From Collinsella aerofaciens (GTDB lineage: Bacteria; Actinomycetota; Coriobacteriia; Coriobacteriales; Coriobacteriaceae), in assembly GCF_005845035.1 (NCBI RefSeq), contig NZ_SPFO01000004.1, positions 1-64,000 on the forward strand: a stretch of 64,000 nt of DNA, given 5' to 3'. The notes beneath the pieces are model-generated. The model did no database searches and had not been told where the DNA came from. It saw nothing but the letters and a program-made list of their open reading frames with translations. Of this stretch, positions 1 through 9,123 are shown one piece after another; positions within the stretch are counted from its first letter, which is position 1, and the number at the start of each line of letters is the position of its first letter. A program made the position numbers and the translations under genes.

Positions 1-48
1 GCGCCTTTAGACGCGAGCCCGGGGCCCGTGGGTTATACCCTAAGAGCA

Positions 49-72
49 AACCACCCTTTTTAAGGGTGGTTC
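49..72. terminator. Hairpin terminator of the preceding gene
   Basis: A perfect 10-bp stem (AACCACCCTT with AAGGGTGGTT) closes a 3-nt T loop and is followed by a T-rich stretch. It probably ends a gene lying left of the window. I see no gene in 1-230 beyond this hairpin. Confidence 0.6.
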
Positions 73-230
73 TGATTTTCGACTTTGTAAACTAGAACCT
101 CCAATCTCTTTACGTTCCCTTTACGATTGCCTCCAGCGCAGCAGGTATCCTTTTAGAGAAGTATGACAGCCGTATAAACGCGGGCTGTAGCGGCGATGCC
201 GCGGTACTTGTGTTATTAGGAGGCTTTAGT

Positions 231-1031
231 ATGGCAGCACGTGCGGACAAAGTTTCGCGTGTCGACCATGATGGAGTTACGTTGGTGGAGGGCGCGACAT
301 CCGATGTTCGCTTTGCCTTCACCGAGCGCGCCGGTGGCGTTTCCGAAGATGCGTACTCCTCACTCAACTTGGGCTCGCATGTTGGCGATGACCCCTTTGC
401 TGTTCAAGAAAATCGTCGTCGCGCGCTCGAGGCTATGGGTGCCGCCGAGTGCAAGCACAACCTGCTCATTCCCAATCAGGTCCATGGTGACCATATCGTT
501 GCGGTGGTCTCGAACGGCGCCGATGACCTTGAGGACGTCCGCGAGCAGATTGCTGAGGGCTGCGATGCCATCGTCTGTACGGCGCGTAACGTGCCCGTGC
601 TGCTCTGCTTTGCCGACTGCGTTCCCGTGGTGCTGGTGGCCCCTGGCGGATTTGCCGTGGTGCACTCCGGTTGGAAGGGCACGATTGCACGTATTTCTGC
701 CAAGGCGTGCCAGGCGCTTTGCGATGCTGCCGGCTGCGATGCGAGCGACGTTTCCGCCTATATTGGCCCCCATATCTTGGGTGACGAATATGAGGTATCC
801 CAGGAACTCATGGATCGCTTTGCCGCCGAGTTCTCTTGCATCGATGCGAATACCTCTCGCATGCTTGATCTTTCCGCTGCCATTCGCGAGGCGCTGGTAG
901 ATGTCGGTGTCGACGCGGATAATATCGTGGATACCCAGCTTTCGACCGTGCGTCAGAACGACCGCTTTTATTCCTACCGTAACGAGGACGGCACCTGTGG
1001 GCGCCATGCTGCGATCGGCGTGATGCTATGA
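231..1031 (+). CDS. pgeF: Purine nucleoside phosphorylase / laccase-domain protein (YfiH, PgeF)
   Basis: This is a YfiH/DUF152-family protein. The family consists of zinc-dependent purine nucleoside phosphorylases, also linked to editing of peptidoglycan precursors. The three metal ligands of the family are visible: His85 (NQVHGDH), Cys130 (FADC) and His145 (VVHSGWKG). The ATG at 231 follows AGGAGG at 7 nt, so I prefer it to the in-frame GTG at 210. The stop overlaps the pstS start by 4 bp, which implies translational coupling to the phosphate operon. In many Gram-positives this gene sits next to yggS-sepF, and here the pst genes intervene. Confidence 0.9.
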   Translation: MAARADKVSRVDHDGVTLVEGATSDVRFAFTERAGGVSEDAYSSLNLGSHVGDDPFAVQENRRRALEAMGAAECKHNLLIPNQVHGDHIVAVVSNGADDLEDVREQIAEGCDAIVCTARNVPVLLCFADCVPVVLVAPGGFAVVHSGWKGTIARISAKACQALCDAAGCDASDVSAYIGPHILGDEYEVSQELMDRFAAEFSCIDANTSRMLDLSAAIREALVDVGVDADNIVDTQLSTVRQNDRFYSYRNEDGTCGRHAAIGVML

Positions 1032-1864
1032 GAAAGATCGTATCGGTCCTGAGCGCCGCTGTGCTTACGCTTACGCTGTGCGCCTGTTCTTCGGGATCTT
1101 CTACCTCTTCCATTACCGTGGCCGGCTCCACGACCTGCCTTCCTATCGCCGAGATTGCGGCCGAGGGCTTTAAGGAGGAGACCGGCATCGACGTGCTCGT
1201 TTCCGGTTTGGGTTCTTCCGCTGGGATCGAGGCCGTCAGCGCCGGCACGGCCGATATCGCCAGCTCCTCCCGTGGACTCAATGCCGACGAACAGGATCTG
1301 GGCCTGACTCCCATCGTCATTGCCCACGACGGTATCGCGGTCATCGTGAACGACGACAACCCCGTCGATAACCTCTCGACCGAGCAGCTCCGCGATATCT
1401 ACGCCGGCAAGATTACCAATTGGAAAGAGGTCGGTGGCGAGGACCTGAGGATTCAGGTCATCAACCGAGACGAGGCGTCCGGTACGCGCGAGGCCTTCCG
1501 TACCATCGTGATGGATGGCACGCCGTTCGATCGCCGCTCGGCTGTTCTTTCGGGTACGGGCCAGGTGCGCGACGTGGTATCTCGTTCGCGTGGGGCCATC
1601 GGCTACATTTCGCTGGGCTTCGTCGATAGCCTCAACGCCAAGACCTCGGTCAAGGCCGTCTCGGTCAATCATGTTGAGGCGTCCGAGAAGACGGTCGCGA
1701 GTGGCGGCTATCCCATCTCGCGCGACCTTTACTTCTTTGTGAAGGGTGTGCCTTCGCAGCAGGCGCAGGATTACATCGACTATGTGACGTCCGAAAAGAT
1801 GGACAAGCAGATTCGCGAGGCGGGCTTTATTCCCGTCACCAACGACGAGAAGGGGAGTGAGTAG
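1028..1864 (+). CDS. pstS: Phosphate ABC transporter substrate-binding lipoprotein PstS
   Basis: This is the extracytoplasmic phosphate-binding protein of the high-affinity PstSCAB importer. A signal peptide ends in the lipobox LCAC, giving lipidated Cys20 and membrane anchoring. The PBP-like fold shows the phosphate-site motifs VAGSTT near the N-terminus, DIASSSR, and RDEASGTREAF in the second lobe. ATG overlaps the pgeF stop (ATGA) and the gene leads directly into pstC. At 278 residues it is the usual length for the compact Gram-positive PstS. Confidence 0.95.
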   Translation: MRKIVSVLSAAVLTLTLCACSSGSSTSSITVAGSTTCLPIAEIAAEGFKEETGIDVLVSGLGSSAGIEAVSAGTADIASSSRGLNADEQDLGLTPIVIAHDGIAVIVNDDNPVDNLSTEQLRDIYAGKITNWKEVGGEDLRIQVINRDEASGTREAFRTIVMDGTPFDRRSAVLSGTGQVRDVVSRSRGAIGYISLGFVDSLNAKTSVKAVSVNHVEASEKTVASGGYPISRDLYFFVKGVPSQQAQDYIDYVTSEKMDKQIREAGFIPVTNDEKGSE

Positions 1865-1865
1865 C

Positions 1866-2792
1866 ATGGAAGCACAGGAAAACTCCCAGACTGAGCAGAA
1901 TGTTCAGACGCCCAAGAAGCGCGAGCTGGCGCTCGTATCGCGCAGTACCTATATCAAGGAGAAGGCGCTGCAGTGGATCTTCTTTGCCTGCGCGTTCTTG
2001 GCGGTCGTTACCGTCATCCTGATTTTTGTCTTTACCACGTACTCGGCGCTGCCCGTCTTTACTGACATCGGTCTGGCTGACTTCTTTAGCTTTACGTGGG
2101 CGCCTTCCGAGGGCCACTACGGCATCTTGTCGCTGCTTGCTGGCTCGGGTCTGGTGACCGTCGGTGCGCTCGCCATGGGCGTGCCGCTGGGCGTGGGTAC
2201 GGCCGTTTACCTGGTCGAGATTGCCAGCAAGCGCGTGCGCAAGCTCATCAGCCCCGCCGTTGACCTGCTGGCGGGCATACCCTCCATCATCTACGGCTTC
2301 TTTGGCATGATCATCATCCGCCCGTTTATCGCACAACTGACCGGCGGCCTTGGTTTTGGTGCGCTGACGGCGTGGTTTGTGCTCGCCATCATGATCGTCC
2401 CTACCATCACCACGCTCACCATCGATGCTCTCAATTCCATTCCCATGGGCATTCGCGAGGCATCGTATGCCATGGGCGCCACAAAGTGGCAGACCATCTA
2501 TAAGGTCGTGCTACCTGCCGCGAAGCTGGGTATCGTTGATGCCATCGTGCTGGGTATGGGCCGTGCCATCGGCGAGACCATGGCCGTGCTCATGGTCGTA
2601 GGTAACGCCCCGGTTATTCCCGACAGCATTGCGAGCCCCATCTCGACGCTCACGAGCCAGATTGCGCTCGACATGAGCTATTCCTCGGGTCTGCACCGCT
2701 CGGCGCTGTTCGGCATGGGTGTGGTCCTGTTTATCATCTCCGCCACGCTGGTGGGTATCGTTCGTCTGATTTCCAAGAAGAAGAGGGGGTAG
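1866..2792 (+). CDS. pstC: Phosphate ABC transporter permease PstC
   Basis: This is one of the two membrane permeases of the phosphate importer. It has several hydrophobic segments and the BPD transport fold, with the EAA-like loop near IREASYAMGATKWQTI that contacts the ATPase PstB. I chose ATG 1866, 8 nt after AGGGGAG, over the in-frame GTG at 1857, which overlaps pstS. pstA begins 4 bp after its stop. Confidence 0.95.
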   Translation: MEAQENSQTEQNVQTPKKRELALVSRSTYIKEKALQWIFFACAFLAVVTVILIFVFTTYSALPVFTDIGLADFFSFTWAPSEGHYGILSLLAGSGLVTVGALAMGVPLGVGTAVYLVEIASKRVRKLISPAVDLLAGIPSIIYGFFGMIIIRPFIAQLTGGLGFGALTAWFVLAIMIVPTITTLTIDALNSIPMGIREASYAMGATKWQTIYKVVLPAAKLGIVDAIVLGMGRAIGETMAVLMVVGNAPVIPDSIASPISTLTSQIALDMSYSSGLHRSALFGMGVVLFIISATLVGIVRLISKKKRG

Positions 2793-2795
2793 GCT

Positions 2796-3701
2796 ATGTC
2801 CGATTCCGTTGACACGACGGTCGATACGACCTCGTCGCGCGAGCGCATCAAGCGTGCCCTTTCCCACGGCAAGAAGGGCCGCATCAACAAGGACCTGTCC
2901 AACAAGATCATGCTTGGCGTGTTTCGTGCCGCTGCCTACATCACCACGCTGGTGCTGGTCGCTATCATCGCCTACGTGGTCATCAACGGCCTGCCACACA
3001 TCTCGCTCGACTTTATCTTCGGTTGGCCCCAAGGCGTCAACGCCGAGGGCGGAATTTGCCCCACGATCGTCTCGACCGTCTATGTGACGGCGCTCGCCAT
3101 GCTCATCTGCACGCCGATCGCTGTGCTGGCAGCCGTCTATCTGGCCGAGTACGCCAAGCAGGGCAAGGTCGTCGAGCTCATTCGCTACGCTGCTGACGCT
3201 TTGGCCTCGGTGCCCTCCATCGTTATGGGCCTGTTTGGCTACGCCTTGTTTGTCGAGGCTATGGGCCTGGGCCTTTCGATGGTCTCGGCCGCTCTGGCGC
3301 TCGCGCTCTTGATGCTTCCCATCGTCATGCGCACCACCGAAGAAGCCATTCGCGCCGTTCCGCGCTATATCCGTTGGGGCGCGTACGGCCTGGGCGCTAC
3401 CAAGTGGCAGGTCGTCTCCAAGATCGTGCTTCCTTCGGCCTTTGGCCGCATTGCCACGGGCATCGTCCTTGCCATCGGCCGTGCCATCGGCGAGACCGCC
3501 GTGGTGCTCTACACCATGGGCCAGGCCATCAATCTACCTATTTCGCCGCTCGATTCCGGTCGTCCCATGACCGTTCACCTGTACCTGCTTGCCAACGACG
3601 GCATCAACATGAACGCAGCCTACGGCACCGCGCTCTTGCTGATGGTGATCATTTTGGCCTTCAACCTGTTTGCGCGCTTCCTGTCGCGCAAGCGTCGCTA
3701 G
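2796..3701 (+). CDS. pstA: Phosphate ABC transporter permease PstA
   Basis: Second permease of the Pst importer. A charged cytoplasmic N-terminus of about 45 residues precedes the transmembrane segments. The permease coupling loop is visible around AIRAVPRYIRWGAYGLGATKWQ. It pairs with PstC to form the channel and is followed 12 bp later by pstB. A good Shine-Dalgarno (GAGGGGG) precedes the ATG. Confidence 0.95.
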   Translation: MSDSVDTTVDTTSSRERIKRALSHGKKGRINKDLSNKIMLGVFRAAAYITTLVLVAIIAYVVINGLPHISLDFIFGWPQGVNAEGGICPTIVSTVYVTALAMLICTPIAVLAAVYLAEYAKQGKVVELIRYAADALASVPSIVMGLFGYALFVEAMGLGLSMVSAALALALLMLPIVMRTTEEAIRAVPRYIRWGAYGLGATKWQVVSKIVLPSAFGRIATGIVLAIGRAIGETAVVLYTMGQAINLPISPLDSGRPMTVHLYLLANDGINMNAAYGTALLLMVIILAFNLFARFLSRKRR

Positions 3702-3713
3702 TTAAGGAGTCCC

Positions 3714-4517
<804 letters not shown>

Positions 4518-4609
4518 TCGGTGCGACTAGTCCCAAGCCGATCGGATCTGGTCCGGTGCGTATTCACTGTGCGGGCGGCATGACCGCACCCAACTGATTG
4601 GAGTGAACC

Positions 4610-5467
4610 ATGCGCAAACTGTTTTCCCGTCAGCTCATCGAGGCCCGTCACGAGATGCTGAGCATCTACAAGGCCGTCGATCTGGCCCTCCACGATGCCG
4701 TGAAGGCCTATGTGACCGACGACCGCAAGCTCGCCACCAAGACCAAGAAGCGTACGCTTTCGATTGACGCACGCTGCGCCAACCTGGAGGCCGTCTGCTA
4801 CAACCTGATTGCCACGCAGTCACCGGTCGCCTCCGACTTCCGCTTGCTGCAGACGATCATCTACGTCGACTTTAACCTGCAGCGCATGACCGATAAGGTT
4901 CGCCAGATTTGCCGCGCCACGCGTCATATGATCAAGGCCGACATCTCGCTGCCCAAGGAGCTTGTCGGCACGGTCGAGGCCGAGGCTGAGGCCGTCTACC
5001 AGGTGCTGGGCTCTTCGCTTTCTGCGCTCGTCACCAACGACATGTCCATCATCTGCAACTTGGCCGTCGAGGACGAGCCAGTGCACGCCGCCTACGAGAA
5101 GTTCTTCCGCACCTTTAACCGCATGGACACGGGCGATTTTATGGACGACGACAGCAACTATGACGACCTGCGCCGCGCCATCATGGTATCGCGCTATCTC
5201 GATCGCATCGCCTCGATTTCCATCGATGCCGCCTGCCGTCTGACCTTCCTGTTGACCGGACAGCGTATGACTGCCGGTGATATCGCCTGCACTGATGAGG
5301 ATGAGCTCGAGAGCATGCGCGTGCCTTCGGGCGAGGGTGTTATCATGAGGCCCGCCGTCGATGCACGCTACGTTGCCAAGGTGCCCGTTAACGAGGTCAG
5401 CGAGGGTCTTCGCTACCTGCTCGATCATCTTGAGGATGAGGACGATGGCGAGGACGACGAGGAGTAA
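4610..5467 (+). CDS. phoU: PhoU family phosphate signalling protein
   Basis: PhoU-like helical-bundle protein that in other bacteria restrains Pst uptake and couples it to the PhoR kinase. No phoR/phoB is present in the window. It is longer (285 residues) than the usual 215-230. The extra length is mostly a C-terminal extension ending in an acidic run of Asp/Glu. It lies 92 bp after pstB, still on the same strand, and is probably part of the operon. The ATG follows TTGGAGTG. Confidence 0.85.
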   Translation: MRKLFSRQLIEARHEMLSIYKAVDLALHDAVKAYVTDDRKLATKTKKRTLSIDARCANLEAVCYNLIATQSPVASDFRLLQTIIYVDFNLQRMTDKVRQICRATRHMIKADISLPKELVGTVEAEAEAVYQVLGSSLSALVTNDMSIICNLAVEDEPVHAAYEKFFRTFNRMDTGDFMDDDSNYDDLRRAIMVSRYLDRIASISIDAACRLTFLLTGQRMTAGDIACTDEDELESMRVPSGEGVIMRPAVDARYVAKVPVNEVSEGLRYLLDHLEDEDDGEDDEE

Positions 5468-5504
5468 GTAACCCCGTTCGTCGAAAGATTGTAAATACCT
5501 AAGT

Positions 5505-5540
5505 GAGCGCGGCCTTGCACATGCGGGGCCGCGCTCTTGC
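5505..5540 (+). terminator. Hairpin between phoU and yggS
   Basis: A 10-bp GC stem (GAGCGCGGCC with GGCCGCGCTC) with a 12-nt loop is followed by only a weak T stretch. It probably ends or attenuates the pst transcript before yggS. Confidence 0.5.
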
Positions 5541-5586
5541 GTTAGCATGGGACTACTTGTTTGGCTGTCAGCGGAGGCGATTGGCA

Positions 5587-6324
5587 ATGGATAACTATTT
5601 GGACTTGATGCGCGCTCGCCGCGAGCAGATTCTGGAACGTTTTTATGCGGCGCTCGATCGCGCGGGCCGTCCCCACGACGCCGCGCGCCTCATTGCCGTG
5701 TCCAAGACCGTTGGTGTCGATGAGACCGTTGCCGCCATCCAGGCGGGGTATCGCCATTTTGCCGAGAATCGCCCGCAGGAGCTGGTTCGCAAGCTCACAG
5801 GTTTGGCGGAGCATCCGGAGCTGCCCGAGGTGCGCTTCGATATGATCGGCAACCTGCAGACCAATAAGATCAATGCGGTGCTGGGCTCAGCCGAGCTGAT
5901 TCACTCGGTGGGTTCGCTGCATCTGGCGCAGGCGATCTCGAGCCGTGCTGCCCGCAAGATTGAGGCAGGCGAACTCGCCGGCCCCCAGCGTGTGCTCATT
6001 GAGGTCAATGTGAGTGGTGAGGAGTCGAAGGGAGGCTTTTCGCCCGATGAGATTCGCGCCGCCGCGGGTGAGCTTGCGGAACTTGAGGGAATTTGCGTAC
6101 AGGGGCTTATGACTATGGCGCCCCGGGGGAATAAGGATGTGGCACGCCGCACCTTTGCGGGGCTTCGTGAGCTGAGGGATGAGCTGGAGGCGGCGCATCC
6201 CGATTTGAACCTGCCTGAGCTTTCCTGCGGCATGAGCGAAGACTTTGAGCCTGCCCTTGAGGAGGGCTCTACGCTCGTTCGCCTGGGCAGGGTAGTATTT
6301 AGCCCGGAGTTTGCAGTAAAATAA
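5587..6324 (+). CDS. yggS: YggS family pyridoxal phosphate homeostasis protein
   Basis: Single-domain alanine-racemase-fold PLP carrier (PROSC/YggS family) that helps keep vitamin B6 pools balanced. The PLP-lysine motif LIAVSKTVG, the HFAENRPQE segment, FDMIGNLQTNK and the C-terminal SCGMSEDFEPALEEGSTLVRLG region are all present. I place the start at ATG 5587, after GGAGG, rather than at the in-frame GTG at 5503, which lies in the upstream hairpin. It precedes sepF, the common order in Gram-positives. Confidence 0.93.
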   Translation: MDNYLDLMRARREQILERFYAALDRAGRPHDAARLIAVSKTVGVDETVAAIQAGYRHFAENRPQELVRKLTGLAEHPELPEVRFDMIGNLQTNKINAVLGSAELIHSVGSLHLAQAISSRAARKIEAGELAGPQRVLIEVNVSGEESKGGFSPDEIRAAAGELAELEGICVQGLMTMAPRGNKDVARRTFAGLRELRDELEAAHPDLNLPELSCGMSEDFEPALEEGSTLVRLGRVVFSPEFAVK

Positions 6325-6384
6325 GGCTCTGAAGTGCGCACTGATTATCGGGGCGCCTGCACTAAACCGCGAGAGGACACAACC

Positions 6385-7107
6385 ATGGGCTTCCTTGACG
6401 AGATTAAAAATAAGATGCACCTGGGCGGCCAGCAGGGTTACGACCAGGGTTATGGCCAGGACGACGACTACGGCTACGATGATGGCTATGACGATGGCTA
6501 TCAGGGCAACGGCTACAGCGGTGCTTCGGGCGAGGGCTTCTACACCCAAGACGAGCCGAGCAACGGCCTGCTTGGTCAGACGCGCCGTGGTGAAGCTGAG
6601 TCGGTTGCCGTGTATACACGCTCCGGGCAGCTGGTCGGCGATGACTCCCGCCATGCCACGACGTATAACCCGCCTTCGCGCTCGCAGGACAGTGTTGCGA
6701 GCGGTTATCGTCCTGGTGCCTATGACACGCCGTCGAGCTACGCCGAGAACACCCGCGCCCGTGCCGCCGCTGCGCCTGCGCCTGCACCGAGCGATGCCTC
6801 GGCCTATGCGAGCAATATCATCAACGCCACACCGCAGCTGCCGGCCTATGTCCTGCGCCCCGAGAGCTATGACGACGTGGAGACCGTGGTGCGCCGCGTT
6901 CGCACCAAGCAGCCTGTCGCACTGATTTTTGTGGGCGTACGCACCGAAGTTGCCAAGCGCGTCTTGGACTTCTCTTACGGCTTTGCCTGCGGTCTGGGTG
7001 CCACGGTCAAGGAGGTGGGCGACCGCGTGTTCATGGTGCTGCCCGCCGGTTGCGAGGTCAAAGATTCCGATCTCAAGAAGCTTCGTGCCGACGGCTACCT
7101 TAAGTAA
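6385..7107 (+). CDS. sepF: Cell division protein SepF
   Basis: FtsZ-binding membrane-associated division protein. The N-terminus MGFLDEIKNKM fits the short amphipathic membrane anchor. It is followed by a long Tyr/Gly/Asp/Gln-rich low-complexity linker (about residues 15-60) and a Pro/Ala-rich stretch. The C-terminal SepF domain (about 150-240) contains the fold core with FSYGFACGLG and VFMVLPAG. ATG 6385 has a GAGAGGA ribosome site, and the GTG at 6334 is an upstream extension. It is followed directly by yggT and divIVA. Confidence 0.92.
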   Translation: MGFLDEIKNKMHLGGQQGYDQGYGQDDDYGYDDGYDDGYQGNGYSGASGEGFYTQDEPSNGLLGQTRRGEAESVAVYTRSGQLVGDDSRHATTYNPPSRSQDSVASGYRPGAYDTPSSYAENTRARAAAAPAPAPSDASAYASNIINATPQLPAYVLRPESYDDVETVVRRVRTKQPVALIFVGVRTEVAKRVLDFSYGFACGLGATVKEVGDRVFMVLPAGCEVKDSDLKKLRADGYLK

Positions 7108-7128
7108 AGACAAGACGAGGAGATTCCC

Positions 7129-7410
7129 ATCAACATCTACACTATCGTCCAGCTGGTCAATACGCTGTTCAACTTCTATTCCACGCTCATTGTCGTCTAC
7201 TGCTTTATGACGTGGATTCCCATGAAGCAGGGTGGTTTGCTTCAGGATATTGCCGCGGTGCTTGATAGCGTGTGCGGTCCGTGGCTCAACCTGTTCCGTC
7301 GTTTCATCCCGCCGATGGGCGGTATCGATTTTTCGCCGGTCGTTGCGATTATTGCGTTGCAGTTGGTGCAGAGGCTGGTTCTGCAGCTTCTTATAGGTAT
7401 ACTCGTGTAG
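7129..7410 (+). CDS. yggT: YggT family membrane protein with a non-canonical start codon
   Basis: Small membrane protein of the YggT family, which lies between sepF and divIVA in most Gram-positives. Two hydrophobic segments flank a FMTWIP motif typical of the family. The only ATG in frame (7207) would delete the first helix. The reading frame is open and conserved-looking back to an ATC codon at 7129, which sits 6 nt after GAGGAG, so the natural start appears to be AUC (AUU at 7123 lies too close). From 7129 the product is 93 residues, normal for the family. Confidence 0.8.
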   Translation: MNIYTIVQLVNTLFNFYSTLIVVYCFMTWIPMKQGGLLQDIAAVLDSVCGPWLNLFRRFIPPMGGIDFSPVVAIIALQLVQRLVLQLLIGILV

Positions 7411-7471
7411 AACTGTCTTAGTAACTTACGTCGGGCGTGTAGCGCCGAGGCGATGAAAAAGGAGACTTGTT

Positions 7472-8146
7472 ATGGCTATTACCCCTGCAGACATCCAGGC
7501 TCAGACTTTCTCTGAGGCCAAGCGTGGCTACGATCCTGCTGAGGTCGACGTCTTCTTGGAGACGCTGTCCTCTGAGGTTGACGCTATGCTCGCTAAGATC
7601 GTCGACCTTAAGGGTCGTCTGACTGCTACCGAGCAGCAGCTTGCCGATGCGCAGGCTCAGCTTGCCCAGGCTCAGGATGCCCCCGCCCAGGCCGTTCCTG
7701 CCGCCCCCGTGGCTGCTCCCGCCCCTGACTTCTCCGCTCAGGAGCGCCAGATTTCCGCTGCCCTGATCGCTGCCCAGCAGACCGCTGAGACCATCGTCAA
7801 CGATGCCAATGAGAACGCTGAGCGTATTCGCAACGAGGCTGACGCCAAGGCCCGCGAGGTTATCCGCCAGGCTCTGACCGAAAAGCAGGCTGAGCTCGAG
7901 GAGATCGATCGTCTCAAGGCTTCTCGTGAGGAGTTCAAGGCCGAGTATCTCAAGCTCATCCAGCACTTCATGGACGATGCCCAGAACTCCTTCCCGGCCG
8001 ACCTCATGGCCTCCACGCCGGTCGGTTCTGCCGCTTCTCCTGCGGTGACTGTTCCCGCCGAGCCGCTGCCCGTCGCTGACCCGGTTGTCCCCGTGGCCGA
8101 TCCCTTCGCCCCGATCGACAACTTCGCTGCCGACGACCTGGACTAA
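7472..8146 (+). CDS. divIVA: DivIVA domain protein
   Basis: Polar-growth or septum-site organiser that recognises curved membrane. The N-terminal DivIVA motif is clear (ADIQAQTFSEAKRGYDPAEVD), followed by coiled-coil segments, an Ala/Pro-rich spacer near residues 70-85, a second coiled coil, and an Ala/Pro/Val-rich tail ending in acidic residues. AAGGAG precedes the ATG. It is the last gene of the division cluster and is followed by a strong terminator. Confidence 0.92.
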   Translation: MAITPADIQAQTFSEAKRGYDPAEVDVFLETLSSEVDAMLAKIVDLKGRLTATEQQLADAQAQLAQAQDAPAQAVPAAPVAAPAPDFSAQERQISAALIAAQQTAETIVNDANENAERIRNEADAKAREVIRQALTEKQAELEEIDRLKASREEFKAEYLKLIQHFMDDAQNSFPADLMASTPVGSAASPAVTVPAEPLPVADPVVPVADPFAPIDNFAADDLD

Positions 8147-8172
8147 CATTCGGCCTACAATTTAGTGCCTAG

Positions 8173-8204
8173 AAAGGACCCGCAGCTTGCGGGTCCTTTT
8201 TTAT
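8173..8204 (+). terminator. Intrinsic terminator after divIVA
   Basis: An 11-bp stem (AAAGGACCCGC with GCGGGTCCTTT), a short loop and a T run form a classic rho-independent terminator 26 nt after the divIVA stop. Confidence 0.9.
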
Positions 8205-8227
8205 GACTGTACCGGGGCGCGCAACAT

Positions 8228-8265
8228 AAAAAACCGAGCCCTGCACATAGTGGCGCAGAACTCGG
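8228..8265 (-). terminator. Terminator of the nitroreductase gene
   Basis: Read on the minus strand, the stem CCGAGTTCTGC pairs with GCAGGGCTCGG and is followed by six T residues. It lies about 50 nt after the stop of the gene at 8313-8843. Confidence 0.8.
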
Positions 8266-8312
8266 CGAACCGGTGAGCGGTCAAGGATAGGTTTTAGGGC
8301 ATGTCCCAAAAT

Positions 8313-8843
8313 CTACTTGAGGAGGAAGTCGGAGAGGGGAATGGTACGGGCCTCGCGATGCTCGGAATCGGCGATGTGGTCGGCAGGATATCCGCAGACG
8401 AGCATGTGATAGGGATAGACGCCCTCGGGCAGGTTGAACTGCTCCTGTGCCACCTCGGGCTTAAAATGGCATACCCAACACGTTCCCAGGCCCTGCTCGG
8501 TGGCCTCCATCATCATCTGATCGCACACTATGGACGTATCGATTTCACTGGAATTCATCTGGTCATACGGGCGCACCCAAGCGTCTTCGGTAACGCTACA
8601 AATAAGGAAGATGAGCGGAGCGCCAAAGATAGATCCATCACGAGCAAACCGAGGCTGACAAGCAGCAGCCTTCTCCAGAAGCTCAGGCGTATCCAGCACC
8701 ATCACACGAGAAGGATGATTATTACAAGCAGAAGGAGCAATCCGCCCAGCCTCAACAATGGCATCCACCACAGCCTGCTCCACAGCCCGATCTTCAAACT
8801 CACGACAAGAATACCGACCCCGAGCCAGATCCAAATAACTCAC
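8313..8843 (-). CDS. Nitroreductase family protein
   Basis: FMN-dependent oxidoreductase of the nitroreductase superfamily. The N-terminal RYSCREF motif and IAPSACNNHPS (FMN phosphate binding) are present, as is the late EQGLGTCWVCHF segment that usually lines the flavin site. At 176 residues it is a compact member of the family, and its substrate cannot be predicted. The start is GTG 8843, preceded by GGAGGG at 7 nt. The longer ORF from 8882 has no good ribosome site. Confidence 0.88.
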   Translation of the reverse strand: MSYLDLARGRYSCREFEDRAVEQAVVDAIVEAGRIAPSACNNHPSRVMVLDTPELLEKAAACQPRFARDGSIFGAPLIFLICSVTEDAWVRPYDQMNSSEIDTSIVCDQMMMEATEQGLGTCWVCHFKPEVAQEQFNLPEGVYPYHMLVCGYPADHIADSEHREARTIPLSDFLLK

Positions 8844-9019
8844 AACCAAGCCCTCCAAATTCAGTGTATCAACCCAAAGCAAAACAAAGGGTACCCAAAG
8901 CCCGATCCAGCCAAACGTTTAAGGCGGTCCCAAAGTTCCCAATCGGGCTCAAAGGCCCTGTCAACAAAAGCCTCATTGCTTTCAAAGTATCAGCCAAAGT
9001 TCCCAATGGTGGTACGTAA

Positions 9020-9103
9020 GGCGAAGGGCCGGCCACGGTTTGCTTTCGAACGACTCTGCAAAGCAGCCGGAGTGAGAAAGCAAACCGTGGCCGGCCCTTC
9101 GCC
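9020..9103. repeat. Long perfect inverted repeat (28-bp arms)
   Basis: Arms at 9020-9047 and 9076-9103 are exact reverse complements over 28 bp and enclose a 28-nt loop that itself holds a small CTGC/GCAG stem. It starts 20 nt after the stop of the DUF47 gene (minus strand). Neither strand has a T run after the hairpin, so it is not a standard intrinsic terminator. The surrounding 8844-9123 stretch contains no gene, only short repeated words such as AAAGTTCCCAAT (twice). Confidence 0.9.
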
Positions 9104-9123
9104 GCCGGGACACGTACCCCCAA

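Noticed and set aside
9020..9103. Insertion-sequence ends
   Set aside because: The arms enclose only 28 nt with no transposase, and I found no flanking target duplication.
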